From Sphingomonas changbaiensis NBRC 104936 (GTDB lineage: Bacteria; Pseudomonadota; Alphaproteobacteria; Sphingomonadales; Sphingomonadaceae), in contig NZ_BBWU01000052.1 in the NCBI RefSeq assembly GCF_000974765.1, forward strand, positions 1 to 64,000: a DNA stretch of 64,000 bases, written 5' to 3'. Below the pieces are notes generated by a model that saw only the letters and a program-made list of their open reading frames with translations, searched no databases and was not told the origin of the DNA. Below are positions 49,758 to 60,052 of the stretch, piece by piece; position 1 is the stretch's first letter; the number at the start of each line of letters is the position of its first letter. The position numbers and the translations under genes were made by a program.

Positions 49758-51179
49758 ATGGCCCAGGCCGTTTCCGCGCCATGCGACCAGGCTTCGGCCG
49801 CGAACGTTCCGGGCAAGGCGACCGCCCGCCCCTCCGCTGTCCTCCTCGCGACGATCCTCGCATCCAGCCTGTCGTTCGTCGACGGCTCGGTCGTGAACGT
49901 GGCGCTGCCGACGATCGGGCACAGCCTCGGCGCGGACGCGGCCGACCTGCAATGGATCGTCAACGCTTATCTGCTGCCGCTGTCTGCCTTTCTGCTGCTG
50001 GGCGGGGCCGCGGGCGATCGTTATGGCCGCCGGCGAATGTTCCTGTCGGGCATCGCCGCCTTTGCGCTCGCTTCGATCCTTTGCGCTGCGGCGCCAAGCA
50101 TGGAGCTGCTGATCGCCGGCCGCGTGATCCAGGGCGCCAGCTCGGCGCTGTTGATGCCGAACAGCCTCGCGATCCTGGGATCGTCGTTCGAAGGCGAGCG
50201 GCGCGGCAAGTCGATCGGCACCTGGGCCGCGGCCGGCGCCGTTGCCGGAGCCATCGGACCGCTGATCGGCGGGGTGCTGGTGGATGCCGTCAGCTGGCGC
50301 GCGATCTTCCTGGTCAACCTACCGCTTGCGGGTGGCGCGCTGTGGCTCGGCGCACGCTTCGTTCCTGACAGCAGGAACGGCGATCGCGCGCGCCTCGATT
50401 GGATCGGCGGTGCGCTGGCGACGCTTGGGCTCGCCGGCCTGACCTGGGGTTTGACCGTCCTGTCCGGTCCTGCCCCGATCGGCGGCGGCCCTGTTTCGGT
50501 CGCGCTTGGTCTGGCCGCGCTCGGCCTGTTCCTGCTCCTCGAGCGTCGCCGCGGCGACCGGGCGATGATGCCGCTGGGGCTGTTCGCCACCTCCAGCTAT
50601 ATCGGTCTGTCGATCCTGACCCTGCTGCTTTACGGCGCGCTGGGCGGCCTGTTCGTGCTGTTCCCCTATCTGCTGATCGAGGCCGGCCATTATTCGGCGG
50701 TGAAGGCGGGCGCGGCGCTGCTGCCGCTGCCGGTGATGATCGGCGTCGCGTCGCGGTTCATGGGGCAGCTCGCCACCCGCATCGGGCCGCGCTGGCCGCT
50801 GACCGTCGGGCCGCTTGTGGTCGCCGGCGGCTTCGCGCTCGCCAGCAGGATCGACCCCGCCGCAAGCTATTGGACAGGCGTGCTGCCGCCGCTGCTGCTG
50901 ATCGCGATCGGCATGGCCGGCGCGGTGGCGCCGCTGACGACGGCAATGATGAACTCGGTCGATCCCCAGCATGTCGGCACCGCCAACGGTGCGAACAGCG
51001 CCCTTGCCCGCACCGGCGGCCTGCTCGCGACCGCGCTGCTCGGCTCGGTGCTGAGCCGGCACGGCGCGGCGCTGGTGCAGGCCGTCGGCACGGCCAGCTG
51101 GTTCGCCGCCGGAGCCTGCGTCGTCGCAGGGCTGGCGAGCCTGTTGCTGCTGGAGCAGCACAGGCTCAAGCCGAAATGA
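49758..51179 (+). CDS. Drug:H+ antiporter, DHA2 family (MFS, 14 helices)
   Basis: 473 residues with fourteen predicted helices. DHA2 motifs: SFVDGSVVNVALPTIGHSLG in helix 1, motif A GGAAGDRYGRRRMFL after helix 2, and motif C AGAVAGAIGPLIGG in helix 5. Members export dyes, antiseptics or antibiotics; the substrate is unknown here. There is no regulator gene adjacent. It is convergent with the glycoside hydrolase gene, six bases apart. Confidence 0.93.
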   Translation: MAQAVSAPCDQASAANVPGKATARPSAVLLATILASSLSFVDGSVVNVALPTIGHSLGADAADLQWIVNAYLLPLSAFLLLGGAAGDRYGRRRMFLSGIAAFALASILCAAAPSMELLIAGRVIQGASSALLMPNSLAILGSSFEGERRGKSIGTWAAAGAVAGAIGPLIGGVLVDAVSWRAIFLVNLPLAGGALWLGARFVPDSRNGDRARLDWIGGALATLGLAGLTWGLTVLSGPAPIGGGPVSVALGLAALGLFLLLERRRGDRAMMPLGLFATSSYIGLSILTLLLYGALGGLFVLFPYLLIEAGHYSAVKAGAALLPLPVMIGVASRFMGQLATRIGPRWPLTVGPLVVAGGFALASRIDPAASYWTGVLPPLLLIAIGMAGAVAPLTTAMMNSVDPQHVGTANGANSALARTGGLLATALLGSVLSRHGAALVQAVGTASWFAAGACVVAGLASLLLLEQHRLKPK

Positions 51180-51185
51180 CAGGTC

Positions 51186-52328
51186 TTATGCCCGCTCTAC
51201 GGCCAGGCTTTCAGGGCTGGTGAGGCCGAACAATCCGCGCTGGCGTTCCAGTTCGTCATACAGGTGCACGTTCAGCGCACGCGACCCGTCCGCCAGGATC
51301 GATGTGAACATGCCGACCTCGGCATGGCGGCTGTTGTCCCAGCCGGGATAGGCGGTGATCGGATACAGGCACACGCCCTCGATCCGCGCGCCGCGCGCCA
51401 TCGCGTTGCGCGTCTCGTCGCAGACATAATGGAACCAGGCCGGACGTCCGGACCCCTCGGCGCCGGTCTCCGCGATGAAGATCGGCTTGTCGTAGCGCGC
51501 CGCGACTTCGATCAGCATGTCGGCGAGCCGCCGGTATTCGTGATGCCCCATCGGAATGGTCGGCCCGTGATAATACCATTGATTGTGCGGGTAGAAATTG
51601 AGGCCGATCAGGTCGATCGCGTCGGGGCGGCCGCCCAGCTCCGGATCCATCCGGCCGGTCAGCATGTCGTCGGCCTCGAACTGCGCGCGGCGATAATTGT
51701 CCGCGTCGACCATTTCCTGCGGGGTATGATCGCGCGGCGCGACATGGATCAGCGGCTCGGCGCCGATGAACCGCACCTCGGAATCGACCGCGCGGATGGC
51801 GTCGACCGCCGCCAGCCAGCAACGCACCAGGTGCTGTTTGATGGTGCCGTCCTCGACCTCGACCGGAGGGAAATATCCGGTCTCGACCGCCCAGGAGAAA
51901 AAGGAAATCTCATTGACCGGGCACACCATCGCCGGCTTGCCGGTGCGCTCGCGGTGGATGCGCACCGCCTCCGCAGCGAAATCGGCGAACATTTTCTCGA
52001 ACTCACGCGTGCCGGGCTTCAGCCAATCGGGGCTGCCGTAATGATAGAGATCCCAGATGACCTGCACGCCGGCTTCCGCCGCCGCGTCCAGCATCGGCGT
52101 CCAGCAGTCCCAATCGCGGTGCAGCCGGTCGCGGCCGATCAGGTGCCAGCGCAGGCCGTCGCGGATCGCGGTCAATCCCAGCTCGGCGCAACGCCGATAA
52201 TCGGCAAAGGCATGGGTGTCGTGGCCGGTCGCCTTGATCAGATCGAGCCGCACGCCATCCTTGCGGCGCTGCGACGAGCATTCGAAGCCAGCCATGAAGA
52301 AGCTGGTGAAGGGGGTGTCGTCGGTCAT
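51186..52328 (-). CDS. Glycoside hydrolase, clan GH-A type (GH1-like)
   Basis: 380-residue TIM-barrel enzyme without a signal peptide, so cytosolic. Candidate acid/base E140 lies in CPVNEISFFSW (NE motif) and nucleophile E287 in IFIAETGAEG; DGLRWHLI and NFYPHNQWYYHG are typical barrel-strand motifs. It is shorter than usual GH1 beta-glucosidases (about 450), so the family assignment is provisional. The frame extends upstream, but the ATG at 52328 starts the barrel. Confidence 0.8.
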   Translation of the reverse strand: MTDDTPFTSFFMAGFECSSQRRKDGVRLDLIKATGHDTHAFADYRRCAELGLTAIRDGLRWHLIGRDRLHRDWDCWTPMLDAAAEAGVQVIWDLYHYGSPDWLKPGTREFEKMFADFAAEAVRIHRERTGKPAMVCPVNEISFFSWAVETGYFPPVEVEDGTIKQHLVRCWLAAVDAIRAVDSEVRFIGAEPLIHVAPRDHTPQEMVDADNYRRAQFEADDMLTGRMDPELGGRPDAIDLIGLNFYPHNQWYYHGPTIPMGHHEYRRLADMLIEVAARYDKPIFIAETGAEGSGRPAWFHYVCDETRNAMARGARIEGVCLYPITAYPGWDNSRHAEVGMFTSILADGSRALNVHLYDELERQRGLFGLTSPESLAVERA

Positions 52329-52371
52329 CCCCCGATGAACCCAGAGGCTCCGCGCGGGTTCCCCTTTCCCT

Positions 52372-52851
52372 CTATAGCAGCTTCTCGATGTCCGCCTCGA
52401 TGTCCTCCGGTTTCGTCGTCGGCGCATAGCGGCGAACGACCTTGCCGGAGCGGTCCACCAGGAACTTGGTGAAGTTCCACTTGATCGAGCTCAGACCCAT
52501 CAGGCCCGGCGCCGCCTTCTTCAGCCATTCATAAAGCGGGTCGGCGGCGGGCCCGTTGACCTCGATCTTGGCGAATACAGGAAAGGTCACGTCGTAGGTG
52601 AGCGAGCAGAAGGACGCGATCTCCTCCGCATTGCCGGGCTCCTGGCTGCCGAACTGGTTGCACGGAAAGCCCAGCACCTCGAAGCCGCGATCCTTGTACT
52701 TGCGATAGAGCGCCTCGAGCCCCGCATATTGCGGCGTGAAGCCGCATTTGCTGGCGACGTTGACGATCAGCAGCACCTTGCCCGCATGATCGGCGAGCCT
52801 CTCCGTCCCGCCGCCCGGCGTCCTGACGTGGAAATCGAGCACCGTCGCCAT
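52372..52851 (-). CDS. Glutathione peroxidase family protein
   Basis: Thiol peroxidase of 159 residues with a Cys in place of selenocysteine. The catalytic tetrad is C36 (ASKCGFTPQY), Q and W (WNFTKF) and N; GFPCNQFGSQEPG provides the resolving-type Cys. Bacterial members mostly use thioredoxin rather than glutathione. AGGAGG lies six bases before the ATG at 52851. It follows lolD, 13 bases apart. Confidence 0.93.
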   Translation of the reverse strand: MATVLDFHVRTPGGGTERLADHAGKVLLIVNVASKCGFTPQYAGLEALYRKYKDRGFEVLGFPCNQFGSQEPGNAEEIASFCSLTYDVTFPVFAKIEVNGPAADPLYEWLKKAAPGLMGLSSIKWNFTKFLVDRSGKVVRRYAPTTKPEDIEADIEKLL

Positions 52852-52864
52852 CGCGTTCCTCCTG

Positions 52865-53531
<667 letters not shown>

Positions 53532-53539
<8 letters not shown>

Positions 53540-54782
53540 ACCGAAGCACCTGCACCGGGTCCGTGCTCGCCGCCTTGAACGCAGGATACAGCGTCGCGAG
53601 GAAGCTCAAGCCCAGCGCCATCACCACGATCGCGGTCACCTCGAACGGATCGGTCTTGGCCGGCAGCTCGGTCAGGAACCGGATCGACGGGTCCCAGAGA
53701 TTCTGCCCCGTCACCAGTTGCACGAAGTTCACCACCGCCTGGCGATAGAACAGAAACACCGCGCCGAGGATCAGCCCGGCGACGATACCCAGCGCGCCGA
53801 TCGTCACGCCGATTGTGACGAACACCTTGATCAGCCCGGCCCTAGTCGCGCCCATCGTCCGCAGGATTGCGATGTCGCGCGTCTTTGCGCGCACCAGCAT
53901 GATCAGCGACGACAGGATGTTGAACACCGCGACCAACACAATGATCGACAGCACCACGAACATCGCCACCCGCTCGACCTGCAATGCCTCGAACAGGCTC
54001 GCATTCATCTGCCGCCAGTCGGTGACGACGCCCTGGGCGCCCACCTTGCTGATCAGCGGGTGCAGGATCTCCGCGACGCGGTCCGGGTCGACCGTCTGGA
54101 CCGTCACCATGCCGACCGCGTCGCCCAGCATCAGCAGCGTCTGCGCGTCCTGGATCGGCATGATCACGAACGCCTTGTCGTAATCATAGACGCCCACCTC
54201 GAAGATCGCTGCGACGCGGTAGCTGACGATTCGCGGCACCGTGCCGAACGGCGTCGTTTGTCCGTCGGGGCTGATCAGGCTGATCGAGCTGCCGACTCGC
54301 GCGCCCAGCATGTCGGCCAGCCGCGCGCCGATCGCGACATTGCCGCTGCCGGGGGTCAGCGCCTTCAGGTCGCCGTCGACGACCTTCCCTTTCAGAACGG
54401 GATTGTCGCGAATGTCTTCGACGCGCATGCCGCGCGCGAGCACGCCTTCGACCCGGCCCTCGAACGTCGCCATCAGCGGCTGCTCGATCAGCGGCGTCGC
54501 CTCGGTGACGCCGGGGGTCTTGCGCGCCTCCTCCAGGATCTCGCGCCAGCCGGGCAGCCGGCCGCCATAGCCCTGGATCACGGCATGGCCGTTCAGGCCG
54601 ACCACCTTGTCGAACAGCTCGGCGCGAAAGCCGTTCATCACGCTCATGACAATAACAAGGGCGGCGACGCCCAGCATCACCGCGACCAGGCTGATCGAGG
54701 CGACCAGCGCGATGAACGCCTCCCCCTTGCCCGGCAGCAGATAGCGTCTGGCGATCATCCGCTCGTAGCGCGACAGGATCAT
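53532..54782 (-). CDS. lolC: Lipoprotein-release permease LolC/LolE
   Basis: Membrane partner of LolD. 416 residues with four helices in the FtsX/LolC pattern: one near the N-terminus (about 24-55), then a large periplasmic domain, and three at the C-terminus (about 275-305, 325-350, 380-400). The family start [20 protein letters not shown] is clear. Only one LolC/E-type gene lies here, so it may act as a homodimer, as in bacteria with a single permease. The ATG at 54782 is used; a TTG 15 bases upstream has no better ribosome site. Confidence 0.93.
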
Positions 54783-55248
54783 TTTTCGTGGAACCAATTC
54801 GAAAACGGAACTTGCGTCTAGGCCGCCGCCGAGAGCGCCGCAACCGCGCCGTGTTGCGCCGAAGCAACAGGTTCGCGCAATTTACATGAATGTAGGATAA
54901 ACGGGCATGACTCTTTCGGAAAGCTGACATAGCCTCCCTCAATCGAAGCGCAGGCTGTTGAAAATGGCCGTGGTTCGGGGAGAGTCGTCGCTCCGCAGGG
55001 CCTCTTGAAGGGGAGCTGGCCCACGCGTCGAGAGGCGGTTTTCAAGGGGGCTGACGGCAACGTCACGCGGGTGCCCGGGTCGGAAACGGTCCGGGCATTC
55101 GCTTGTCTGGGCTCCTCCCCTCTCCCCCTCTCCCGGTCTCCCCATTGGTGGAGAGGGTTGAGTGGGGCCAAGCCAAGCCTTGCCTTCCGCGGCCTTCCGC
55201 CATAAGTCCGCGCCTTCCGTCGGAGCAGCGCTTCGGCGAAGCCAAGGT
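54783..55248. other. 466-base stretch without a supported gene
   Basis: No credible ORF. It holds the lolC upstream region with two small inverted repeats: TGTTGC-N6-GCAACA (54852-54869) and TACAT-GA-ATGTA (54883-54894), and further right a C/T-rich palindromic tract near 55110-55160 (family P1/P3-like). An ORF antisense to the tRNA covers it but is rejected. I see no RNA gene in it. Confidence 0.5.
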
Positions 55249-55325
55249 CGGGGCGTAGCGCAGCCTGGTAGCGCATCACACTGGGGGTGTGGGGGTCGCA
55301 GGTTCGAATCCTGTCGCCCCGACCA
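55249..55325 (+). tRNA. tRNA-Pro (anticodon GGG)
   Basis: 77-nt cloverleaf with a 7-bp acceptor stem (CGGGGCG/CGCCCCG), D-arm GCGC/GCGC with AGCCTGGTA, anticodon stem TCACA/TGTGG around loop CTGGGGG (anticodon GGG, reads CCC and CCU), variable loop, TTCGAAT T-loop, and an encoded CCA end. It is the only RNA gene of the classic kind in the window and sits next to the endolysin-holin pair. Confidence 0.97.
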
Positions 55326-55335
55326 TTCTTTTCAA

Positions 55336-55483
55336 CTCCTCCCCGGAACGGGGAGGCGGACCATGCGAAGCATGGTGGAGGGGTCGCGAGCGCAGCGAGC
55401 CCTTTTTGCTGTGTCACCCACCCGCCGCCCCCTCCACCACCGGCTTCGCCGGCGGTCCCCCTCCCCGTTCCGGGGAGGAGCAA
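55336..55483. repeat. Composite palindromic repeat between tRNA-Pro and the endolysin gene
   Basis: Outer ends are inverted P3 units (CTCCTCCCCGGAACGGGGAG at the left, its near complement at 55459-55483). Inside are further small palindromes (CCATGCGAAGCATGG, CCGGCTTCGCCGG). The whole 148-bp block can fold into one large cruciform, like a small non-coding mobile palindrome. No target duplication can be recognised. Confidence 0.7.
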
Positions 55484-55546
55484 AAATCTCTGTCCTACAT
55501 ATAACCTATCTGGTTACACCTCCGAGTCGCAGCACTTGGAGGACCT

Positions 55547-56086
55547 ATGGACATCGACTCCCTGATCGACGCGCTAATCGAGCGCGAGGGCGATTATGCC
55601 GACCATCCCGCCGATCGCGGAGGCCCGACCCGCTTCGGCATCACCGAGGCCGTCGCCCGCGCGAACGGTTACGCAGGTGCGATGCGCGCCCTGCCGCTCG
55701 ACACGGCGGCCTTGATCTACCGCCGCCTCTACTGGACTCGCCCGCGGTTCGACGCCGTCGCCGAGCGCGCTCCGGCCATCGCCGCCGAGCTGTTCGACAC
55801 CGGCGCAAACATGGGGCCGAAGGTCGCCGCCGCCTTCCTCCAGCGCGCACTCAACGCCCTGAACCGCGGCGCCCGCGACTATGCCGATATTTCCGTCGAC
55901 GGCCTTGTCGGCCCGGCGACGCTGGACGCGCTCGACGGCTTTCTCCGCCACCGCGGCCGCCCGGGCGAAGCGGTGCTGCTGAAGGCGATCGAAGCGCTCC
56001 AGGGCGAGCGCTACGTGCGCCTCGCCGAAGGCCGCCCGGCCAATGAGGCGTTCCTCTACGGCTGGCTCGCAAACCGGATTGGCTAA
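55547..56086 (+). CDS. GH108 endolysin (N-acetylmuramidase), GTA-lysis type
   Basis: 179-residue peptidoglycan hydrolase. The GH108 signature is EREGDYADHPADRGG, then TRFGIT, with catalytic E14. A C-terminal PG_binding_3 domain (about 85-175; DGLVGPATLDAL) follows. There is no signal peptide, so it needs a holin, and a 3TM holin gene follows 45 bases later. The pair matches the lysis genes of Rhodobacter gene transfer agent, which also lie away from the main cluster. It could otherwise be a prophage remnant beside tRNA-Pro, but no other phage gene is present. Confidence 0.88.
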   Translation: MDIDSLIDALIEREGDYADHPADRGGPTRFGITEAVARANGYAGAMRALPLDTAALIYRRLYWTRPRFDAVAERAPAIAAELFDTGANMGPKVAAAFLQRALNALNRGARDYADISVDGLVGPATLDALDGFLRHRGRPGEAVLLKAIEALQGERYVRLAEGRPANEAFLYGWLANRIG

Positions 56087-56131
56087 TTTCTCCTCACACG
56101 TGTCAACTTCGTCAACTTCGGAGACACCCGC

Positions 56132-56545
56132 ATGCCGCTCATCGAAAGCCTGATCAGCCCGATCGCGGGCCTGATCGACAAGATCATTCCCGACCCGAAG
56201 GCGCGCGACGCCGCCAAGCTGGAACTGCTGAAGCTCCAGGGCAGCCAGGATCTTGAGGCAATCCGAACTCAGCTCTCCGCGATTGTCGCCGAGGCGCAGT
56301 CGGCCGATCCCTGGACGAGCCGCGCGCGCCCGAGCTTCCTCTATGTGATGTACGTGCTGCTGCTCTGGGCGATCCCGATGGGGCTGATCGCCGCCGCCGC
56401 GCCCGACATGGCCACCCACATCGCGTCGGGCATGACGGCCTATCTGAACGGCATCCCCGAACCCCTCTACGCGCTCTTCGGCACGGGCTATCTCGGCTAC
56501 ACCGCGGCCCGGCAATGGGGGAAGGTGAAGGGCGTGGAGAAGTGA
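56132..56545 (+). CDS. Holin of GTA 3TM type
   Basis: 137 residues. N-terminal MPLIESLISPIAGLIDKIIP is followed by an amphipathic charged helix (PKARDAAKLELLKLQGSQDL) and two or three hydrophobic helices (about 68-90 and 105-130, with a RARPSFLYVMYVL entry), as in the GTA_holin_3TM family. It would let the upstream endolysin reach the wall at release. The family and the neighbouring GH108 gene support the call. A P3 repeat follows its stop. Confidence 0.88.
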   Translation: MPLIESLISPIAGLIDKIIPDPKARDAAKLELLKLQGSQDLEAIRTQLSAIVAEAQSADPWTSRARPSFLYVMYVLLLWAIPMGLIAAAAPDMATHIASGMTAYLNGIPEPLYALFGTGYLGYTAARQWGKVKGVEK

Positions 56546-56550
56546 GTCTT

Positions 56551-56575
56551 GCTCCTCCCCGGAACGGGGAGGAGC
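56551..56575. repeat. Palindromic repeat, family P3
   Basis: GCTCCTCCCC-GGAAC-GGGGAGGAGC, a perfect inverted repeat. It lies between the holin and queuosine transporter genes, probably as a terminator-like end. Confidence 0.75.
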
Positions 56576-56609
56576 TTGATTCCCCTCCCAAACCGTATAA
56601 CCGCCCCCC

Positions 56610-57260
56610 ATGCACGAACCCGCAGCGCCGACGCGCGCCGTCCCGCCGTCCCTCTTCGCCTTCTCGATCTTCTACGGCGGCATGGTCTGCATCGCGGGCG
56701 TGCTCGGCAACAAGCAGGTGGCGCTGGGTCCGCTGGCGGTTGAGGCGGGCATCTTCGCGTTCCTGCTGCTGGTCGTCACCTCCAGCGCCGTCGCGGAGCT
56801 ACATGGGCGGGATCGCGCCAACCGGCTCGTCCAGATCGGCTTCGTGCCGCTGATCGTGTCGCTGCTGCTGTCGATCGTGGTGCTGTCCTTGCCGCCCTCG
56901 AAAGACATGGACCCGGCCCGCCGCGACGCGTTCCAGCTGATGATGGGCGGCACCTGGCGCATCTGGCTGGGCGGCATCGTCGCCTACGGGATTTCGCAGA
57001 CGCTGAACGTGACGCTCTTTTCATGGCTGAAGGGCCGGGAGGGCTCTGGCCTGCTCTGGCTGCGCGCGGGCCTGGCCAGTGTACTCAGCCAGATTGTCGA
57101 CACGCTGCTGTTCGTCACGATCGCATTTCTGGGCGTGTTTCCGATCGGCAAGCTGCTGCTTGGCCAGATGCTCGCCAAGGTCGTGCTGTCGGCGATTCTG
57201 GTGCCCGCGCTGATCTATGTGTTCGTCGGCCTCGGCCGTCGCCTCGACAAGAAGGCATGA
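56610..57260 (+). CDS. yhhQ: Queuosine precursor transporter (VUT/YhhQ family)
   Basis: Six-helix importer for queuosine precursors (preQ0/preQ1), allowing salvage of the tRNA base. 216 residues; conserved segments include [40 protein letters not shown] and the EL-charged loops. The family is confident, the exact precursor less so. Its stop (TGA) lies one base after the start of an alternative argB ATG; argB itself begins 11 bases later. Confidence 0.9.
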   Translation: MHEPAAPTRAVPPSLFAFSIFYGGMVCIAGVLGNKQVALGPLAVEAGIFAFLLLVVTSSAVAELHGRDRANRLVQIGFVPLIVSLLLSIVVLSLPPSKDMDPARRDAFQLMMGGTWRIWLGGIVAYGISQTLNVTLFSWLKGREGSGLLWLRAGLASVLSQIVDTLLFVTIAFLGVFPIGKLLLGQMLAKVVLSAILVPALIYVFVGLGRRLDKKA

Positions 57261-57271
57261 GAGTTCGCGTT

Positions 57272-58162
57272 ATGACCGATCCCGCCAGCCTGATCGCCCG
57301 TGCCGACATCCTGATCGAGGCGCTGCCTTATATGCAGCGCTATGCGGGCCAGACCTTCGTCGTGAAATATGGCGGCCATGCGATGAGCGACCCGGCTGCC
57401 GCGCTCAGCTTTGCCGAAGACGTGGTGCTGCTGAAGGCGGTGGGCATCAATCCGGTGGTCGTGCACGGCGGCGGGCCGCAGATCGGATCGATGCTGAAGA
57501 AGTTGGGCGTGCAATCCGAGTTCGTGAACGGCCTGCGCGTCACCGACGAGCAGACGGCGGACGTCGCCGAAATGGTCCTGAGCGGCGCGATCAACAAGGA
57601 AATCGTCGCCCATATCGGACAGGCCGGCGGCAAGGCGGTCGGCATTTCCGGCAAGGACGGGCGGCTGGTCCAAGCGCGCAAGCTGGAGCATCGGGTCTAC
57701 GATGCCGAGCGTGACGAAGAAATGCCGGTCGATCTCGGCTTCGTCGGCGAGCCGGTCGCAGTCGACCGCGCGCTGATCGACCATCTCGAGATCGCCGGCA
57801 TGATCCCGGTCATTGCGCCGATCGGCATTGGCACGAATGGCGAGACCTACAACATCAATGCCGACACGATGGCCGGGGCGATCGCCGCCGCGCTGGGCGC
57901 CGCACGGCTGTTCCTGCTGACCGACGTTGCCGGCGTGCTCGACAAGCAGGGGCAGTTGCTGACCGACCTGACCCCGCCCGATATCGCCCGGCTGCGCGCC
58001 GACGGCACCATTTCGGGCGGCATGATCCCGAAGCTCGAAACCTGCCTGAACGCGGTCGAGAACGGCGTCGACGCGGCGGTTATCCTGGACGGCCGTGTCC
58101 AGCATGCGGTGCTGCTCGAAATCTTCACCAGGGCCGGCGTCGGCACGCTGGTCAGAGTCTGA
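57272..58162 (+). CDS. argB: N-acetylglutamate kinase
   Basis: Phosphorylates N-acetylglutamate in arginine synthesis. 296 residues of the amino-acid kinase fold: [11 protein letters not shown] near the N-terminus, [37 protein letters not shown], and the nucleotide-binding [16 protein letters not shown] and [17 protein letters not shown]. It has the long N-terminal helix of the arginine-inhibited type. An ATG at 57257 overlapping yhhQ is possible, but 57272 has the better spacing to the family start. Confidence 0.96.
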   Translation: MTDPASLIARADILIEALPYMQRYAGQTFVVKYGGHAMSDPAAALSFAEDVVLLKAVGINPVVVHGGGPQIGSMLKKLGVQSEFVNGLRVTDEQTADVAEMVLSGAINKEIVAHIGQAGGKAVGISGKDGRLVQARKLEHRVYDAERDEEMPVDLGFVGEPVAVDRALIDHLEIAGMIPVIAPIGIGTNGETYNINADTMAGAIAAALGAARLFLLTDVAGVLDKQGQLLTDLTPPDIARLRADGTISGGMIPKLETCLNAVENGVDAAVILDGRVQHAVLLEIFTRAGVGTLVRV

Positions 58163-58220
58163 TGCTGGCAACACACCTTCGCTTCGGCTATCCGGGCGCA
58201 AACATTATTTCGAGGACCTC

Positions 58221-58517
58221 ATGTGCGCTGTCGCTCAGATCATCCAAATCCTTCTGACCGCGATTTGGTGGATCATCATCATCCAGGCGGTTCTGTCCTG
58301 GCTGGTCGCCTTCAACGTCATCAACATCCATAGCGATTTCGTCCGGCAGGTGCTTTACGCGCTCGATCGGATGACGGCGCCCCTTTACCGCCCGATCCGT
58401 CGGATTATGCCCGATCTGGGCGCGCTCGACCTCTCGCCGCTCGTCGTGCTGCTGATCCTCTCGATCATCGACCAGGTGTTCATGCCGCGGCTGTTCGCGA
58501 GCGTCTGCCTGGCATGA
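58221..58517 (+). CDS. YggT-family membrane protein
   Basis: 98 residues with two YggT-type hydrophobic segments (about 5-33 and 72-95) and the conserved [17 protein letters not shown] between. Members are linked to membrane organisation and to osmotic tolerance in some species, but no mechanism is settled. The ATG at 58221 follows CGAGGA. Its stop overlaps the folD start by four bases, so the two are coupled. Confidence 0.9.
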   Translation: MCAVAQIIQILLTAIWWIIIIQAVLSWLVAFNVINIHSDFVRQVLYALDRMTAPLYRPIRRIMPDLGALDLSPLVVLLILSIIDQVFMPRLFASVCLA

Positions 58518-59407
58518 GCCAGGCGGCGATCATCGACGGCGCCGGTTTCGCCGCCGGCCTGCGCGCCCGGGTGGCCGAAGGCGTCACGGCCTTTCGCGAG
58601 CGCACCGGCCGCGCGCCGGGCCTGGCGGTGGTGCTGGTCGGCGAGGATCCCGCGAGCCAGGTCTATGTCCGCTCCAAGGGCAAGGCGACGGCCGAAGCCG
58701 GCATGGTCTCGATCGAGCACAAATTGCCGGCCGACACCTCGCAAGACGAACTGCTGACGCTGGTGCGCGCGCTGAACGCCGATCCGGCCGTCGACGGCAT
58801 TCTCGTCCAGCTGCCGCTGCCGCCGCAGATCGACGAGAATGCCGTGATCGCGACGATCGACCCGGACAAGGATGTCGACGGCTTCAATCCCGTCAATGTC
58901 GGCCGGCTGGCGAGCGGGCTGCATGGCTTCGTCCCCTGCACGCCGCTCGGCTGCCTGATGCTGCTGAAAGACCGGCTCGGCGACCTGTCGGGCCTCGACG
59001 CGGTGGTGGTCGGGCGATCGAACATCGTCGGCAAGCCGATGGCCCAGCTGCTGCTGCGGGAAAGCTGCACCGTCACGATCGCGCACAGCCGCACCCGCGA
59101 CCTTCCCGCCGTCATCGGCCGCGCCGATATCGTCGTCGCGGCGGTCGGTCGGCCGCGGATGATCAAGGGCGACTGGCTGAAGCCCGGCGCGACCGTGATC
59201 GACGTCGGCATCAATCGCGTTCCCGCCGACGAGCCGGGCAAGACCCGCCTGGTCGGCGACGTCGCCTTCGACGAGGCGCTGTCGGTCGCGGGCGCGATCA
59301 CGCCGGTCCCGAAAGGCGTCGGCCCGATGACGATCGCGGTGCTGCTGCGGAATACATTGGTGTCGGCGTGCAGGCGGGACGGAGTCCCGATTTCTGATGG
59401 CCTTTAA
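58514..59407 (+). CDS. folD: Methylenetetrahydrofolate dehydrogenase/cyclohydrolase
   Basis: Bifunctional folate enzyme; it interconverts 5,10-methylene-, methenyl- and 10-formyl-tetrahydrofolate. 297 residues with [14 protein letters not shown] (the catalytic Lys), [55 protein letters not shown] (NADP site) and the C-terminal [19 protein letters not shown]. Standard length and start. Confidence 0.97.
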   Translation: MSQAAIIDGAGFAAGLRARVAEGVTAFRERTGRAPGLAVVLVGEDPASQVYVRSKGKATAEAGMVSIEHKLPADTSQDELLTLVRALNADPAVDGILVQLPLPPQIDENAVIATIDPDKDVDGFNPVNVGRLASGLHGFVPCTPLGCLMLLKDRLGDLSGLDAVVVGRSNIVGKPMAQLLLRESCTVTIAHSRTRDLPAVIGRADIVVAAVGRPRMIKGDWLKPGATVIDVGINRVPADEPGKTRLVGDVAFDEALSVAGAITPVPKGVGPMTIAVLLRNTLVSACRRDGVPISDGL

Positions 59408-59431
59408 GGAACTCCGTTGGGGAGCGGCGCG

Positions 59432-60052
59432 ATGCTAGACCTGTTCGTCGCCGCTTTCGCGACCTTCTTCGTCGTTATCGACCCGCCCGGCTGCGCGCCG
59501 ATCTTCGCCAGCCTGACCGCGGGGGCGACGCCGCAGCATCGCCGCGCGATGGCGATCCGGTCGAGCATGGTCGCCGGCGCGATCCTGCTCGCCTTTGCGA
59601 TCTTCGGCGAAGCGTTCCTGCGGTCGCTCGGCATCAGCCTCGACGCGTTCCGGATCGCGGGCGGCATCATGCTGTTCCTGATCGCGCTCGAGATGGTCTT
59701 CGAAAAGCGCCAGGAACGCCGCGAGCATCGGGCCGAGGACGTGAAGGCGCGGCCGGCGCACGAGGATATTTCGATCTTTCCGATGGGCATTCCGATGATC
59801 GCCGGGCCCGGCTCGATCGCGTCGGCAATGCTGTTGATGTCCCGCGGCCACGGCCTTGCCGAGGATTTGGTCGTGCTCGCCGCGCTGGCGGTGGTGCTGC
59901 TGTTGACGCTGCTCGCGCTGCTGCTTGCCGGCCCGCTGATGCGGCTGCTCGGCTACCGGCTGGAGGCGATGATCACCCGCGTCCTGGGCGTCATCCTCGC
60001 GGCCCTTGCCGTCCAGTTCGTGATCGACGGCATCCGCGCCAGTCTTACTTGA
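59432..60052 (+). CDS. marC: MarC-family membrane protein
   Basis: 206 residues with six helices, beginning LFVAAFATFFVVIDPPGCAP (family N-terminus), then GIMLFLIALEMVFEK and GIPMIAGPGSIASAM. The function of MarC is not known; it is not involved in multidrug resistance despite its name. A TTG at 59417 could start the frame, but GGAG lies eight bases before the ATG at 59432. Convergent with the GT-C-like gene, overlapping by eight bases. Confidence 0.9.
   Translation: MLDLFVAAFATFFVVIDPPGCAPIFASLTAGATPQHRRAMAIRSSMVAGAILLAFAIFGEAFLRSLGISLDAFRIAGGIMLFLIALEMVFEKRQERREHRAEDVKARPAHEDISIFPMGIPMIAGPGSIASAMLLMSRGHGLAEDLVVLAALAVVLLLTLLALLLAGPLMRLLGYRLEAMITRVLGVILAALAVQFVIDGIRASLT

Noticed and set aside
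54818-55483. Minus-strand ORF of 221 residues across the tRNA
   Set aside because: It runs antisense through tRNA-Pro and a palindromic repeat and has no domain or ribosome site.
55249-56575. Integrated prophage at tRNA-Pro
   Set aside because: No integrase, att duplication, capsid or tail gene; only the lysis pair, then housekeeping genes.
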